Assembly: GCA_018332375.1 (NCBI GenBank)
Contig: BOPV01000001.1
Location: 2,914,001-2,978,000 of the forward strand
Source of the DNA: Roseiterribacter gracilis
Lineage (GTDB): Bacteria > Pseudomonadota > Alphaproteobacteria > BOG-932 > Roseiterribacteraceae
Direction: 5' to 3'
Length of the DNA stretch: 64,000 nt
Positions 26,602-36,387 of this stretch are shown here, piece by piece (within the stretch, counting starts at the first letter, position 1; every line of letters begins with the position of its first letter). Position numbers and translations under genes: made by a program. The notes under the pieces were generated by a model. The model saw only the letters and a list, made by a program, of their open reading frames with translations. It was not told where the DNA came from and searched no databases.

Positions 26602-27216
26602 CTACGCCTTGGTATCGACGATCCGTTCGCGCTCGGTCGCAGCCTTGGCGACGCCGACCCGGGCCGGTCGCAGCAAACGGTCGCTGATCGTCCAGCCATT
26701 CTGGAAGACCTGCACCACCGTGCCGGGCGGCACGTCGTCGGCCACCAGCTCGACCATCGCTTCGTGCACGTTCGGATCGAACACCGCACCCTGCGCCGCA
26801 ACCGGCTTGATGCCGGCGCGATCGAAGGCGGCGAACAATTCGCGCTCGGTCGCTTCGATGCCGCCCAGCAGATTTTTCATGCCGGCATCGGCGACCTGAC
26901 CGGCCGGCGCCGCTTCCAGCGCGCGGCGCAGATTGTCGGCAACGTTCAACAGATCGCCGGCGAATTTACGCACCGCGAATTTCGCCGTGTCTTCGCGTTC
27001 GCGCTCGCTGCGACGACGCACATTTTCGGTCTCAGCCAGCGCGCGCAGCAGCTTGTCTTTCAGCGACGCCGCTTCGGCTTCCGCAGCGGCAACGCGCGCC
27101 GCCATGTCTTCACCAACCGACGGTGCGGTCGGCTGTCCTTCGCTCGGCCGGTCGGGGCTCGAAAGCGTGTCTGCAGGCGCTGTTTCCTGCGCCGGTTCGT
27201 TGGTTTGATCGCTCAT
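26602..27216 (-). CDS. grpE: Nucleotide exchange factor GrpE
   Basis: GrpE releases ADP from DnaK. The 204-residue product has the long N-terminal coiled coil (about residues 35-90, with RALAETENVRRRSERE). The beta-domain follows, with VFDPNVHEAMVE and GTVVQVFQNGW. Length and motifs are normal. It lies between hrcA (8 bases upstream) and dnaK (235 bases downstream), in the usual alphaproteobacterial arrangement. The 235-base gap contains the dnaK promoter and no gene. Confidence 0.96.
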   Translation of the reverse strand: MSDQTNEPAQETAPADTLSSPDRPSEGQPTAPSVGEDMAARVAAAEAEAASLKDKLLRALAETENVRRRSEREREDTAKFAVRKFAGDLLNVADNLRRALEAAPAGQVADAGMKNLLGGIEATERELFAAFDRAGIKPVAAQGAVFDPNVHEAMVELVADDVPPGTVVQVFQNGWTISDRLLRPARVGVAKAATERERIVDTKA

Positions 27217-27224
27217 CTCTTGTC

Positions 27225-28250
27225 CTATCCGATAAGCCGGCCGACCACCTTGGCGGTGTAATCGACCAGCGGAATAATCCGCGCGTAATTGATGCGCGTT
27301 GGGCCGATCACGCCGATCGCACCCACCACCTGTTCGTTGCGGTTGGTGTAGGGCGCGACGATCATCGAGCAGCCCGCATGCGCGAACAACGCGTTGTGCG
27401 CGCCGATGAAAATCTGCACGCCTTCTGCGTCGTTGGTCACTTCGAGCAGCTTCAACATCGTCTCGCGCGTTTCCAGCGCGTCGAACAACGATCGAATGCG
27501 CGTGAGATCGTTGAGTTCGGTGACGTCGTCAAGCAGGGCCGACTGGCCGCGCACGATCAATTGCCCGGTCTGGTCGGCGCGCACCGCCAAGCCCGCTTCG
27601 ACGACTTTGGTCGTCAGCTCGTCGAGCTCGGTGCGACGTGCTTCGATTTCGATCATCACTTCGCGGCGCGCTTCGTCGACGGTGCGGCCAGCCAGCCGGG
27701 CGTTGAGATAATTCGACGCCATCACCAGCGAGCCGACCGGCAGGCCCAGCGGCACTTCGACGACGCGGTTTTCGACCAGCCCGTCTTCGGTCACCAGCAC
27801 GACCAGGGCCCGTCCGGGTCCCAACGACACGAATTCCAGGTGTTTCAGCGGCCGGTCGGTCTTGGGCGCGACGACCAGCCCGGTCAGGCCCGACAGGCCC
27901 GACAGCGCCATCGACGCCTGTTCCAGCATGTCGTTCACCGACCGCCCCGACCCGTGCATGCGGGCTTCGACCGCGGTGCGCTCGTCCGCCGTCAGCTGGC
28001 CGACCTGCAGCAAACCATCGACGAACAGCCGCAATCCGGCATCGGTCGGCAGGCGCCCGGCCGAGGTATGCGGCGCATAGAGCAGGCCCGCCTCTTCCAG
28101 ATCCGCCATCACATTGCGGATCGTGGCGGGCGACAGCGAGCCCAGCTTGCGGCTGATCGTGCGCGATCCGACCGGGTCGCCCGTCTCGACATAGGCGTCG
28201 ATGACGTGGCGCAGGATCTCGCGCGCGCGTTTGTTGAGGTCGGAATGCAT
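27225..28250 (-). CDS. hrcA: Heat-inducible transcription repressor HrcA
   Basis: HrcA represses chaperone genes by binding CIRCE operators. The 341-residue product has the N-terminal winged helix ([30 protein letters not shown]), a central domain and the C-terminal [19 protein letters not shown] block. ATG 28250 is the right start. It is divergent from rph. I saw no CIRCE sequence in this window, so its targets probably lie elsewhere (for example groESL). Confidence 0.96.
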   Translation of the reverse strand: MHSDLNKRAREILRHVIDAYVETGDPVGSRTISRKLGSLSPATIRNVMADLEEAGLLYAPHTSAGRLPTDAGLRLFVDGLLQVGQLTADERTAVEARMHGSGRSVNDMLEQASMALSGLSGLTGLVVAPKTDRPLKHLEFVSLGPGRALVVLVTEDGLVENRVVEVPLGLPVGSLVMASNYLNARLAGRTVDEARREVMIEIEARRTELDELTTKVVEAGLAVRADQTGQLIVRGQSALLDDVTELNDLTRIRSLFDALETRETMLKLLEVTNDAEGVQIFIGAHNALFAHAGCSMIVAPYTNRNEQVVGAIGVIGPTRINYARIIPLVDYTAKVVGRLIG

Positions 28251-28338
28251 GGGTGGCCCGGAAAATAGGAAGCGCGGTTGCCCCGTGCAACCGCCGGCAC
28301 TAGGGTCCCGCGCCCCAGAACCCCGCAGGATCACGACT

Positions 28339-29055
28339 ATGCGCCCGTCCGGCCGCGCCAACGACCAGCTTCGTCAGATCATCTTGGAGACCGGCTTCTC
28401 CAAGCATGCCGAAGGATCCTGCCTGGCCAAATTCGGCGATACGCATGTGCTTTGTACCGCCACGGTCGAAAGCACGTCGCCGCGCTGGCTGAAGGGCACC
28501 GGGCTCGGCTGGGTCACTGCCGAATACGGCATGCTGCCGCGCGCCACCAACACCCGCACCGATCGCGAAGCGGCCAAGGGCCGCCAATCGGGCCGCACGC
28601 AAGAGATCCAGCGACTGATCGGCCGCTCGCTGCGTGCCGTCGTGGATCGCAAGGCGATGGGCGAAATCCAGATCCGTCTCGATTGCGACGTGCTGCAGGC
28701 CGATGGCGGTACCCGTACAGCCGGCATCACCGGCAGCTGGGTCGCGTTGCATCTCGCCTTTCAGCACCTGGTCAAAATCGGCCAGCTGACTGCGATCCCG
28801 CTGACCGATCACGTCGCTGCAATCAGCTGCGGCCTGCATGAAGAACGCGCCGTGCTGGATCTCGACTATGTCGAAGATTCTGCGGCACAGGCCGACGCGA
28901 ATTTCGTGCTGACCGGTCGCGGCGGCATCGTCGAAATTCAGGCCACCGCCGAAGAACGTCCGTTCGAAGAAACGCAATTCAACGAGTTGCTGCGCCTGGC
29001 GCGCAAAGGCATCGGCGAGTTGGTCGAACAGCAGAAGCGCGCAATCGGCGGCTGA
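28339..29055 (+). CDS. rph: Ribonuclease PH
   Basis: This phosphorolytic exonuclease trims the 3' ends of tRNA precursors. The 238-residue product starts [14 protein letters not shown] and contains [21 protein letters not shown] and [20 protein letters not shown], both diagnostic. Its last base overlaps the ATG of rdgB, so the two are coupled. It diverges from hrcA with 88 bases between starts. Confidence 0.97.
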   Translation: MRPSGRANDQLRQIILETGFSKHAEGSCLAKFGDTHVLCTATVESTSPRWLKGTGLGWVTAEYGMLPRATNTRTDREAAKGRQSGRTQEIQRLIGRSLRAVVDRKAMGEIQIRLDCDVLQADGGTRTAGITGSWVALHLAFQHLVKIGQLTAIPLTDHVAAISCGLHEERAVLDLDYVEDSAAQADANFVLTGRGGIVEIQATAEERPFEETQFNELLRLARKGIGELVEQQKRAIGG

Positions 29056-29669
29056 TGACAGTCCGCAAGTTCGACGGCAGCACGATCGTCGTCGCGAGTC
29101 ACAATCACGGCAAGGTGCGCGAGATCGCGGCGCTGCTGGCGCCGTACGCGCAAAGCTTTCCCAGCGCCGGCGAACTTGGACTGGCGGAGCCGGACGAACC
29201 CGGTTGCACCTTCGTGCAGAACGCCGCGATCAAAGCGCGCGCGGCGGCGACTGCGTCGGGACATCCGGCACTGGCCGATGATAGCGGTCTTGTCGTGCCC
29301 GCCTTGGGCGGCGCGCCAGGCCTCTATTCGGCTCGCTGGGCCGGCGGCGGCAACAAGGATTTCGCGGGCGCCATCGCGCGCGTCGAACGCGAGTTGGGCG
29401 ACGGTACTGATCGCCGCGCGCATTTCGTCGCCGCGATCGCGCTGGCCTGGCCCGACGGTCATATCGAAGCCGTCGAAGGTGCGGTCTACGGCACGCTCAC
29501 CTTCCCGCCGCGCGGACAAAAAGGATTCGGCTACGATCCGATCTTCGTCGGCGACGGGCAGACGATTACGTTTGCCGAAATGGATCCCGCCGAGAAACAC
29601 GCGATCAGCCATCGCGCCATTGCTTTCCGGAAACTCGTTGCACGTTGTTTTCGGCCCGTTCGATCGTGA
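29055..29669 (+). CDS. rdgB: Non-canonical purine NTP pyrophosphatase (dITP/XTP)
   Basis: The enzyme hydrolyses dITP, ITP and XTP to monophosphates and cleans the nucleotide pool. The 204-residue product has the family N terminus [18 protein letters not shown], the acidic catalytic block [18 protein letters not shown] and GFGYDPIF, plus a SHRAIAF tail. It starts at the last base of the rph stop and is followed by hemW 39 bases downstream. Confidence 0.95.
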   Translation: MTVRKFDGSTIVVASHNHGKVREIAALLAPYAQSFPSAGELGLAEPDEPGCTFVQNAAIKARAAATASGHPALADDSGLVVPALGGAPGLYSARWAGGGNKDFAGAIARVERELGDGTDRRAHFVAAIALAWPDGHIEAVEGAVYGTLTFPPRGQKGFGYDPIFVGDGQTITFAEMDPAEKHAISHRAIAFRKLVARCFRPVRS

Positions 29670-29708
29670 AGGGCGCAGCCCGCAACGTGAATCGATCGGG
29701 CAAATGAA

Positions 29709-30863
29709 ATGACAAACGACGAGCGCGGCTTCGGCATCTACATCCATTGGCCATTCTGCTTGGCCAAATGCCCGTACTGCGATTTCAACAGTCATGTGCG
29801 CGACAAGGTCGATCAGGCCGCGTGGCGTGACGCGCTGCTGACCGAGATCGATCGCTGGGCCGAGCAGACGCAAGGCCGCACCGTCACCTCGATCTTTTTT
29901 GGCGGCGGCACGCCGTCGCTGATGCCGCCCGCAACCGTCGACGCGGTGCTGCAACAAATCGCGCAACGTTGGGCGGTCGAGCCCGATCTGGAAATCACGC
30001 TCGAAGCCAATCCGACTTCGGTCGAAGCGGCTGCGTTTGCCGATCTCGCCAAAGCCGGCGTCAATCGCGTGTCGCTGGGCGTACAGGCGCTCGACGACGA
30101 GTCGCTCAAACAACTCGGCCGTCAACATTCGGCGCGGGAAGCGTTGGATGCGGTCGCGCTGGCGGCGAAACAGTTCGCACGCTTTTCGTTCGATTTGATT
30201 TATGCGCGTCCGCACCAGACGCGCGATGCGTGGGAGCGCGAATTGCGGCAGGCGCTGACCCATGCCGACGGGCATTTGTCGGTCTATCAATTGACGATCG
30301 AGCCCGGCACCGTGTTCGAAGGCAAATTCCGCCGCGGCGAATTGCAGATCCCCGACGAAGAAACCCAAGCGGTTTTGTACGAAGACACGCAGGCGATTTT
30401 GCGCGACGCGGGCATGCCTGCGTATGAGATCTCGAACCACGCGCGACCGGGTGCGGAGTCGCGCCACAACCTGACCTATTGGCGCTATGGCGACTATGTC
30501 GGCATCGGGCCCGGCGCGCATGGGCGCGTGACGATCGACGGCGTCAAATACGCGACGCGCGCGCATCGCGCGCCCGAGATCTGGCTTGAACGCGCTGCAG
30601 CAAACACGACCACCGATCGCACGCGGATCGAACCAGCCGAGCGCGGAACCGAAGCGCTGTTGATGGGGTTGCGTCTGGTCGAAGGCGTTCCCTTGCAACG
30701 GTTGACCCATGAAGCGGGCGTACCACTGTCGCGCGTGATTGATCTTGAGGCGGTCGCGCGATTGGAGCGCGGCGGCTTCGTACGAATGAGCGACGAACGT
30801 CTAGTTGCAACAGCGGCCGGGCTCGAACGGCTAAACGCGGTTCTCGCTGCACTGGTCATTTGA
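29709..30863 (+). CDS. hemW: Heme chaperone HemW (radical SAM)
   Basis: HemW-type radical SAM proteins bind heme and are thought to deliver it to respiratory enzymes. The 384-residue product has the cluster motif C17-x3-C21-x2-C24 (CLAKCPYC) directly after YIHWPF, then FFGGGTPSL and ITLEANPT, and the C-terminal HemW domain. The C-x3-C-x2-C-D-F order matches HemW rather than HemN. It closes the rph-rdgB-hemW operon. Confidence 0.94.
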   Translation: MTNDERGFGIYIHWPFCLAKCPYCDFNSHVRDKVDQAAWRDALLTEIDRWAEQTQGRTVTSIFFGGGTPSLMPPATVDAVLQQIAQRWAVEPDLEITLEANPTSVEAAAFADLAKAGVNRVSLGVQALDDESLKQLGRQHSAREALDAVALAAKQFARFSFDLIYARPHQTRDAWERELRQALTHADGHLSVYQLTIEPGTVFEGKFRRGELQIPDEETQAVLYEDTQAILRDAGMPAYEISNHARPGAESRHNLTYWRYGDYVGIGPGAHGRVTIDGVKYATRAHRAPEIWLERAAANTTTDRTRIEPAERGTEALLMGLRLVEGVPLQRLTHEAGVPLSRVIDLEAVARLERGGFVRMSDERLVATAAGLERLNAVLAALVI

Positions 30864-30925
30864 CCGCCTTAATTTGTGTGTCAGCTTCCCGGCGTCGCTG
30901 TCACGTGTCGGGGAGAGAGGCAGTC

Positions 30926-33202
30926 ATGCGCGCACTCTTACTGTCGATGTTGTTGCTCGCACCTGCGGTAGCGAACGCGCAGGACGGCCCGCCCGGCGCA
31001 CCGCCATTGGCGCCGCAATCAGCGCAACAAGGCGATCCACCCGGCCGTGTCGGCCGTGTCGCGTTGATTGAAGGCAAGCTGAGCGAGCACGTGCCCGGCG
31101 ATGCGAACTGGTTTCCCGCAACGCGCAACGATCCGGTCGCAGCGGGTTCGGGCTTTTGGGTCGAGCCGGGTGCACGCGCCGAACTTGCGGTTGGCGCCGA
31201 CGCATTTCGTCTCGACGGCGGCAGCGAACTGACGGTCGAACGGCTCGACGATAACGGGACCGGCCTGGTGCTGAGCCAGGGCACATTGCGCGTCACGTCC
31301 GCGGCGCAACGTCCCTTGCGCGTCAGCACACCACGCGGCGACGTCGATCTGAACGGTCGCGCCGAATTGCATGTCGATGCCGGCAGCGAAAACGCGCCGA
31401 CGCGCATCTCGGTGTTGAACGGCGAAGCGACCGTTCATACCGACGACGGCGACAGGCGTATCGGCGCTGGCGAAACCGCGCTGCTGCAAGGCACCGGCCC
31501 GTATCGCAGTGAAGTTTCGCGCGGCGTGCAGCACACGCCGTTCGACGATTGGGTCGACAAGCGCCTGCAAGGCGAACAGAAAGTCGCGGCACCGCCGAAA
31601 TTCGTTTCGGCCGAAACCACCGGCTATCAAGATCTCGCCACCTACGGCACGTGGTCGGAAGAACCGAACACGGGCGCGGTCTGGTATCCGCGCGACGTGC
31701 CGGAAGATTGGGCGCCCTATCGCTATGGCCATTGGCGCTATGTCGCGCCATGGGGCTACACCTGGGTCGACGATTCACCCTGGGGCTATGCGCCGTTCCA
31801 CTACGGACGCTGGGCCTATGTCGGCAATCGCTGGGGCTGGGTTCCGGGCACCTACGTTGCGCGTCCGGTGTGGGCGCCGGCGCTGGTTGCGTTCGCTGCA
31901 ATCGCAGCGGGCGGACCGGTCGGCTGGGTTCCGCTTGGACCGCGTGAAGTCTACCGGCCCTGGTACAACACCAGCCCGCGCTATCTGCGCGAGGTGAACG
32001 TCACGCACGTCACCAACGTCACGATCATCAATCAACGTCCCGCGACGGTGAGCTACGTCAACCGGTCCTACGCAACCGCAGCGCCGCAGCAAGTCTTCGC
32101 GCGCGGCGGTGAAATCGGACGCGCGCATGAACGTGTCGATCCGGCCCGTTTCAATCGCGCGCCGGCAGCACCGCCTGCCGCAATTCGCACCGCCTTGCCC
32201 GCGCCAGCACCGGTGGCAACGCCGGCCGCTCCGCCGCCGACGCCCGCGTTCCAAGGTCGCGTGCAACGCGGCGGCTTTGGCGCCACGAGCGCAACAGCCG
32301 GACGTCCGGGACAGCCGACGCAACCGGGCGCAGCACCGGTCGCGCAAAGCAACCTGCGTCCGGGCATGCCGAACGTGCAGCAACCCGCAACGCCGAGCGC
32401 ACCTCCGTCGGCGCAAGGCGCTGCGCGTCCCGGCACGCCACCCGCCGCACAAGCGGGCGCACAGCCCGGCGCGGTGCAGCCCGGTGGTCGTCCGGCTTTG
32501 CCGCACGACAATGCGGCGCAAGCACATCCGGAACGGTTCCAGGGACAACGGCCGGAAAACTTCCAGCGTCCGGGTGGACCAACCAACCAGGCGCAACAAC
32601 GTCCAGGCGGTACTGCACCAGCGACGACGCCGAACGCGACTGCAGGTGCAACCGCAAGCGGCCAAGCTGCACCCGGCACGCCGCAAGCTGCGCAGCAGCA
32701 GCAGCGCCAACGTCAACCTGACGCACAGCGTCCGGACGGCCAACGCCGTGATCAGCAGCAGCAACCGCAATCGGCCCAGACACCGGCACAGCAAGCACAG
32801 CGTCCGCAAACTGCTCCGCAGCAGCAGGCCCAACCGCAGCCGGCACAGCAACAAGCAGCCCAGCAACGTGCTGCCCAGGAAGCTGCACAACAGCGCGCGG
32901 CCCAACAGGCGCAACAGCAACAGCAGGCCCAACGCCAACAGCAGCAACAACAGGCCGCCCAACAAGCTGCGCAACAGCGTGCCGCACAAGCAGCACAGCA
33001 ACAGGCACAGCAAGCTGCCCAGCAACGTGCTGCACAACAGGCGGCGCAGCAGCAGGCACAACAAGCTGCACAACAACGCGCAGCCCAGCAGGCAGCCCAA
33101 CAAGCCGCGCAGCAACGCGCGGCCCAACAGGCCGCGCAGGAAGCTGCTCAGAAGAAAGACAAGAAGAAGGACCCCAACGATCCGAATGATCGGACGCGTT
33201 GA
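30926..33202 (+). CDS. Secreted FecR/DUF6600 protein with long Gln/Ala-rich tail
   Basis: This 758-residue exported protein has a signal peptide (residues 1-19). A FecR-like beta domain follows (about 40-195), then a DUF6600 region of aromatic repeats, for example DWAPYRYGHWRYVAPWGYTW (about 235-320). A Pro/Ala-rich linker leads into a very low-complexity Gln/Ala tail (about 590-745) ending in a short Lys/Asp segment. ATG 30926 follows GGGGAGAGAGG. The FecR fold suggests a periplasmic or surface scaffold rather than iron signalling. The tail is strongly repetitive at DNA level, so its length may vary between strains. Confidence 0.8.
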   Translation: MRALLLSMLLLAPAVANAQDGPPGAPPLAPQSAQQGDPPGRVGRVALIEGKLSEHVPGDANWFPATRNDPVAAGSGFWVEPGARAELAVGADAFRLDGGSELTVERLDDNGTGLVLSQGTLRVTSAAQRPLRVSTPRGDVDLNGRAELHVDAGSENAPTRISVLNGEATVHTDDGDRRIGAGETALLQGTGPYRSEVSRGVQHTPFDDWVDKRLQGEQKVAAPPKFVSAETTGYQDLATYGTWSEEPNTGAVWYPRDVPEDWAPYRYGHWRYVAPWGYTWVDDSPWGYAPFHYGRWAYVGNRWGWVPGTYVARPVWAPALVAFAAIAAGGPVGWVPLGPREVYRPWYNTSPRYLREVNVTHVTNVTIINQRPATVSYVNRSYATAAPQQVFARGGEIGRAHERVDPARFNRAPAAPPAAIRTALPAPAPVATPAAPPPTPAFQGRVQRGGFGATSATAGRPGQPTQPGAAPVAQSNLRPGMPNVQQPATPSAPPSAQGAARPGTPPAAQAGAQPGAVQPGGRPALPHDNAAQAHPERFQGQRPENFQRPGGPTNQAQQRPGGTAPATTPNATAGATASGQAAPGTPQAAQQQQRQRQPDAQRPDGQRRDQQQQPQSAQTPAQQAQRPQTAPQQQAQPQPAQQQAAQQRAAQEAAQQRAAQQAQQQQQAQRQQQQQQAAQQAAQQRAAQAAQQQAQQAAQQRAAQQAAQQQAQQAAQQRAAQQAAQQAAQQRAAQQAAQEAAQKKDKKKDPNDPNDRTR

Positions 33203-33219
33203 GGTGCGAGCGCCCCGCT

Positions 33220-34374
33220 TTAGCTGGCGGGGCGGTCGAAGGTCGGCGGCGCGGGGTCAAGCACCCGCGCCTCGCTGCCCGTAAGTTCAAGCACAGCGAG
33301 ATTGCGTTCGATGCGTCCGTCCGGCCCAAAGCGGAACGGACCATCAAGCCCGGCAAAGCCCTGCGGCTGCGTCAGTGCAGCGCGATCGAACGGCACGCCC
33401 GCCGGCACGGTCTTGGCCAACGTCGCGGCCATCGCGACGGCATCGTAGGCAAGCGTCGCGAGACGCGGCGGCTTGCGTCCATAGGCAGCTTCGAAACGGC
33501 GTTCGAAATCACCACGCACAGTCGGTTCGGGCGCTGCGTACCAACCGCCGGCGAGCGCCGGATCGTTGGCGCTGGAATCGTCCCACAGACCCGTGCCGAG
33601 CAGCTGTGGTTTCTTGTCCGGCGTCACCAGTTGCGTTGCCAGGCCGCGTGCTTGTTGTCCGCCGACACCGATCAGAATTGCGTCGGTCGGCGTGTTTTTC
33701 ACCGCCGCAATCGCAGCCGGCTGATTGGCGCCAAGCCGTCCAACCGACGCGATCGTCATGCCGAATTGTTTGGCCGTGTCGTTGGCGGCCGCACCGACCG
33801 CCTGGCCGTACGCATCGTCGGGCAGTAACAGCGCGACGCGCGTCATGCCGCGGCTTTGCGCATAGCCAAGCACGCGGCGCACTTGTTGCGCCGGCAACTG
33901 GCCCATCACGAATCCGTTGCCGCCCGCGACCGACGCGTCGGTCGAGAAGCTGATGACCTGCACGCCGGCGCGCGCGGCGCTGGTTTTCACCGACGGCGTC
34001 GCGCTGGCGAACAACGGACCGATGATCAGCTGCGCGCCGTCAGCGATTGCAGAGTCAGCGGCAGCGCGCGCACTGTCGGCCGAGGTGCCGGAATCGCGCG
34101 GCAGAATTTCGAACCGGTCGTCGCTGACGTCGAACAGCGCCAAGTTGGCGGCATCGAGCAGCGCGGCACCTAAGGCGCGGTCGTTGCCCGACATCGGCAC
34201 CAGCAACGCGACTTTGGTACGAGGTGCTGCGGTCTTTGACGGCGTTGGCGCCGCTGCAACCGGTGCGGCGCGCGGCGTCGGCGCAAGCGCGACAGGCGGC
34301 GGTGCCTTTACCTGCGAGGCGCAGGCGGCGAGCATCGGCAACAACAAACAGGCGACGGCCGAACGCAATGCCAT
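33220..34374 (-). CDS. Penicillin-binding protein activator lipoprotein (LpoA-like)
   Basis: The 384-residue lipoprotein has a signal peptide with lipobox LAAC (Cys18). It carries a periplasmic type-1 binding-protein fold with KVALLVPMSGNDRALGAALL near residue 55 and repeated Rossmann-like elements (ALLLPDDAYGQ). Alphaproteobacterial proteins of this type are annotated as activators of penicillin-binding proteins, placed like here beside rsmI and yraN. Direct evidence in this group is limited. Its ATG region overlaps the divergent rsmI start by seven bases. Confidence 0.85.
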   Translation of the reverse strand: MALRSAVACLLLPMLAACASQVKAPPPVALAPTPRAAPVAAAPTPSKTAAPRTKVALLVPMSGNDRALGAALLDAANLALFDVSDDRFEILPRDSGTSADSARAAADSAIADGAQLIIGPLFASATPSVKTSAARAGVQVISFSTDASVAGGNGFVMGQLPAQQVRRVLGYAQSRGMTRVALLLPDDAYGQAVGAAANDTAKQFGMTIASVGRLGANQPAAIAAVKNTPTDAILIGVGGQQARGLATQLVTPDKKPQLLGTGLWDDSSANDPALAGGWYAAPEPTVRGDFERRFEAAYGRKPPRLATLAYDAVAMAATLAKTVPAGVPFDRAALTQPQGFAGLDGPFRFGPDGRIERNLAVLELTGSEARVLDPAPPTFDRPAS

Positions 34375-35324
34375 CAGAAGAACCCCCAGAAAAAGCCGAA
34401 AACCAACGGCCCGGACACGAAGACGGCGACCCTAGCGGCGCCGGCCCGGAACAGGAAGGCCAGGCGCCGCCGGTTCGTGCCCCGGAACCCGGCCTGCATC
34501 TGGTCGCAACGCCGATCGGCAATCTGCGCGACATCACCTTGCATGCGCTGGACGTACTGCGCGGCGCTGCCCTGATCGCGTGCGAAGACACGCGCGTGAC
34601 CGCGAATCTGCTGCGCGCCTATGGCATTCGCACGGCAACGACGCCCTATCACGAGCACAATGCCGAAGCTGCCCGGCCTCGCTTGCTGGCACGGCTGCAT
34701 GACGGCGAAATCATCGCGCTTGTCTCCGATGCGGGCACGCCGCTCGTGTCGGATCCCGGTTACAAGCTGGTGCGCGCCTGTATCGAAGAAGGCATCCACG
34801 TAACCGCGGCGCCCGGCGCCAGCGCGGTGCTGACCGCGCTGACCTTGTCCGGCCTGCCGCCCGACCGGTTTCTGTTCGCAGGATTTCTGCCGCCCAAATC
34901 GGCTGCGCGCCGTCGTGCAGCGGACGAGCTGGCCGAGATTCCCGCCAGCCTGATTTTCTACGAAAGCGGTCCGCGGCTTGCCGATGCGCTGGCCGATCTC
35001 GCCGCGACATTGGGCGATCGGCCGGCCGTGGTCGCGCGCGAACTGACCAAGAAGTTCGAAGAAGTCCGGCGCGGCACGCTTGCCGCACTGGCCGCCGCCT
35101 ACGCGCAAGAAGGTGCGCCGCGCGGGGAGATTGCCATCGTCGTGGCACCTTTCGATCGCGAAGCTGCGGCGCCCGATGACGCGACGATCGACAAAGCCCT
35201 GCAACGCGAGCTTGCCGCCCACGGTACGAAAGAAGCCGCAGCGCGCGTCGCCGCTGAAACCGGCTTGCCGCGCCGCGCGCTCTACGCACGCGCGCTGGAA
35301 CTTGCGCGTGCGCAAGACGAATAG
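34368..35324 (+). CDS. rsmI: 16S rRNA (cytidine(1402)-2'-O)-methyltransferase
   Basis: RsmI methylates the ribose of C1402 in the decoding centre, using SAM. The 318-residue product has an unusual acidic/Pro-rich N-terminal extension (about 45 residues). The family start LHLVATPIGNLRDITLHAL follows, then CEDTRVT, ALVSDAGTPLVSDPGYKLV and FYESGPRL. ATG 34368 is used, overlapping the PBP-activator start head to head; an internal start nearer the domain is possible. It overlaps yraN. Confidence 0.94.
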   Translation: MPSEEPPEKAENQRPGHEDGDPSGAGPEQEGQAPPVRAPEPGLHLVATPIGNLRDITLHALDVLRGAALIACEDTRVTANLLRAYGIRTATTPYHEHNAEAARPRLLARLHDGEIIALVSDAGTPLVSDPGYKLVRACIEEGIHVTAAPGASAVLTALTLSGLPPDRFLFAGFLPPKSAARRRAADELAEIPASLIFYESGPRLADALADLAATLGDRPAVVARELTKKFEEVRRGTLAALAAAYAQEGAPRGEIAIVVAPFDREAAAPDDATIDKALQRELAAHGTKEAAARVAAETGLPRRALYARALELARAQDE

Positions 35325-35691
35325 AAAACGCGCTGAGCGCGCCGGTCGCTGGGCCGAGACATTGGCCGCAGCGTCGTTGACGTTGCGCGGCTGGCGCATT
35401 CTGGCGCGCCGCTTTCGTTGCCCGGCCGGCGAGCTGGATCTGGTTGCCAAGCGCGGCAACGTACTTGCGATCGTCGAAGTCAAAGCGCGCCGCACGCATG
35501 ACGCGGCTGCATGGGCGGTGACACCCGCGTCACGGTTGCGCTTGCGCCGTGCCGCGTCTGCGTATCTCGCGCGCAATCCCGATCTGGCGCGGCTCGCCTT
35601 GCGGTTCGACGCGATGCTGGTTACGCCTTGGTCCTGGCCGCGGCATCTGGCCGGCGCCTGGGACGACGGTGCTGCGCCCGGCGATTTGTAA
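35308..35691 (+). CDS. YraN family endonuclease-like protein
   Basis: The product (about 127 residues) has the UPF0102/YraN pattern: GRWAETLAAASLTLRGWRIL, FRCPAGELDLVAKRGN and VLAIVEVKARR. This is a restriction-endonuclease-like fold with E and EVK residues of the active site conserved. The biological substrate is not established. No ATG is near the N terminus; GTG 35308 (or TTG 35302) overlaps the rsmI stop. The rsmI-yraN order is widely conserved. Confidence 0.88.
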   Translation: MRKTNRKRAERAGRWAETLAAASLTLRGWRILARRFRCPAGELDLVAKRGNVLAIVEVKARRTHDAAAWAVTPASRLRLRRAASAYLARNPDLARLALRFDAMLVTPWSWPRHLAGAWDDGAAPGDL

Positions 35692-35718
35692 GTCCAGTCT
35701 CGAACCAGAGTTTTTCGC

Positions 35719-36387
35719 ATGCGGTTGCTGCCTGCTCTCGCGCTCGTTTCGATCTTTGCGCTGCCTGGTTGCGTCGCGCCGCTGGTGATGGGCGCGGCCG
35801 GAACGGGCGCGGTCGTCGCTTCGCAGGAACGCGGTGCCGGCACCGCAGTCGACGACCAGGTCATCCGCACCAAGATCAACAAGCTTTGGTTGGATTACGA
35901 TTCCGAGATGTACAGCCATCTCTGGTTGTCGGTGCAGGAAGGACGCGTGCTGGTCGCCGGCAAGCTTGAAAATCCCGAGAAGCGTCTGGCCGCTGTGCGT
36001 CTCGCCTGGCAGGTCGACGGCGTCAAAGAAGTCGCCAACGAAATTCAACTCGGCGAGCGCCCCGGCTTTGGCACCTATCTCAAAGACAGTTGGATCCTGA
36101 CGCAGATCCGTTCGTCGCTGACTTTCGAACCCGAAGTCTCGTCGATGAACATCTCGCTCGAATGCGTCGACGGCATCGTCTACGTGATGGGCGTCGTGCG
36201 CGATCAACAAGAGCTGAAAGACATCATCTCGATCGCGCGCGGCATTGACGGCGTGAAGCGCGTGGTCAGTTTCGTGCGCGTCAAAGACAGCAGCGCGAAA
36301 CCAGCCGCGACGACGCAGCAGGCGCCGATCGAACAACCGATCGCGCCACCGACCAATCGCGGCGTCGAACGCACACCGCTGCCATGA
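35719..36387 (+). CDS. BON-domain lipoprotein
   Basis: This 222-residue outer-membrane-type lipoprotein has a signal peptide ending in lipobox LPGC (Cys18). Two BON domains follow (about residues 45-112 and 120-190), each with the expected helix and a VxVxGxV-type strand pair (GRVLVAGKLE; GIVYVMGVVR). A Pro-rich tail closes it. BON domains bind phospholipid membranes; the E. coli relative DolP supports envelope integrity. The stop overlaps the next gene's ATG by four bases. Confidence 0.88.
   Translation: MRLLPALALVSIFALPGCVAPLVMGAAGTGAVVASQERGAGTAVDDQVIRTKINKLWLDYDSEMYSHLWLSVQEGRVLVAGKLENPEKRLAAVRLAWQVDGVKEVANEIQLGERPGFGTYLKDSWILTQIRSSLTFEPEVSSMNISLECVDGIVYVMGVVRDQQELKDIISIARGIDGVKRVVSFVRVKDSSAKPAATTQQAPIEQPIAPPTNRGVERTPLP

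Noticed and set aside
28251..28338. CIRCE operator between hrcA and rph
   Set aside because: No TTAGCACTC/GAGTGCTAA-type inverted repeat is visible in the gap.
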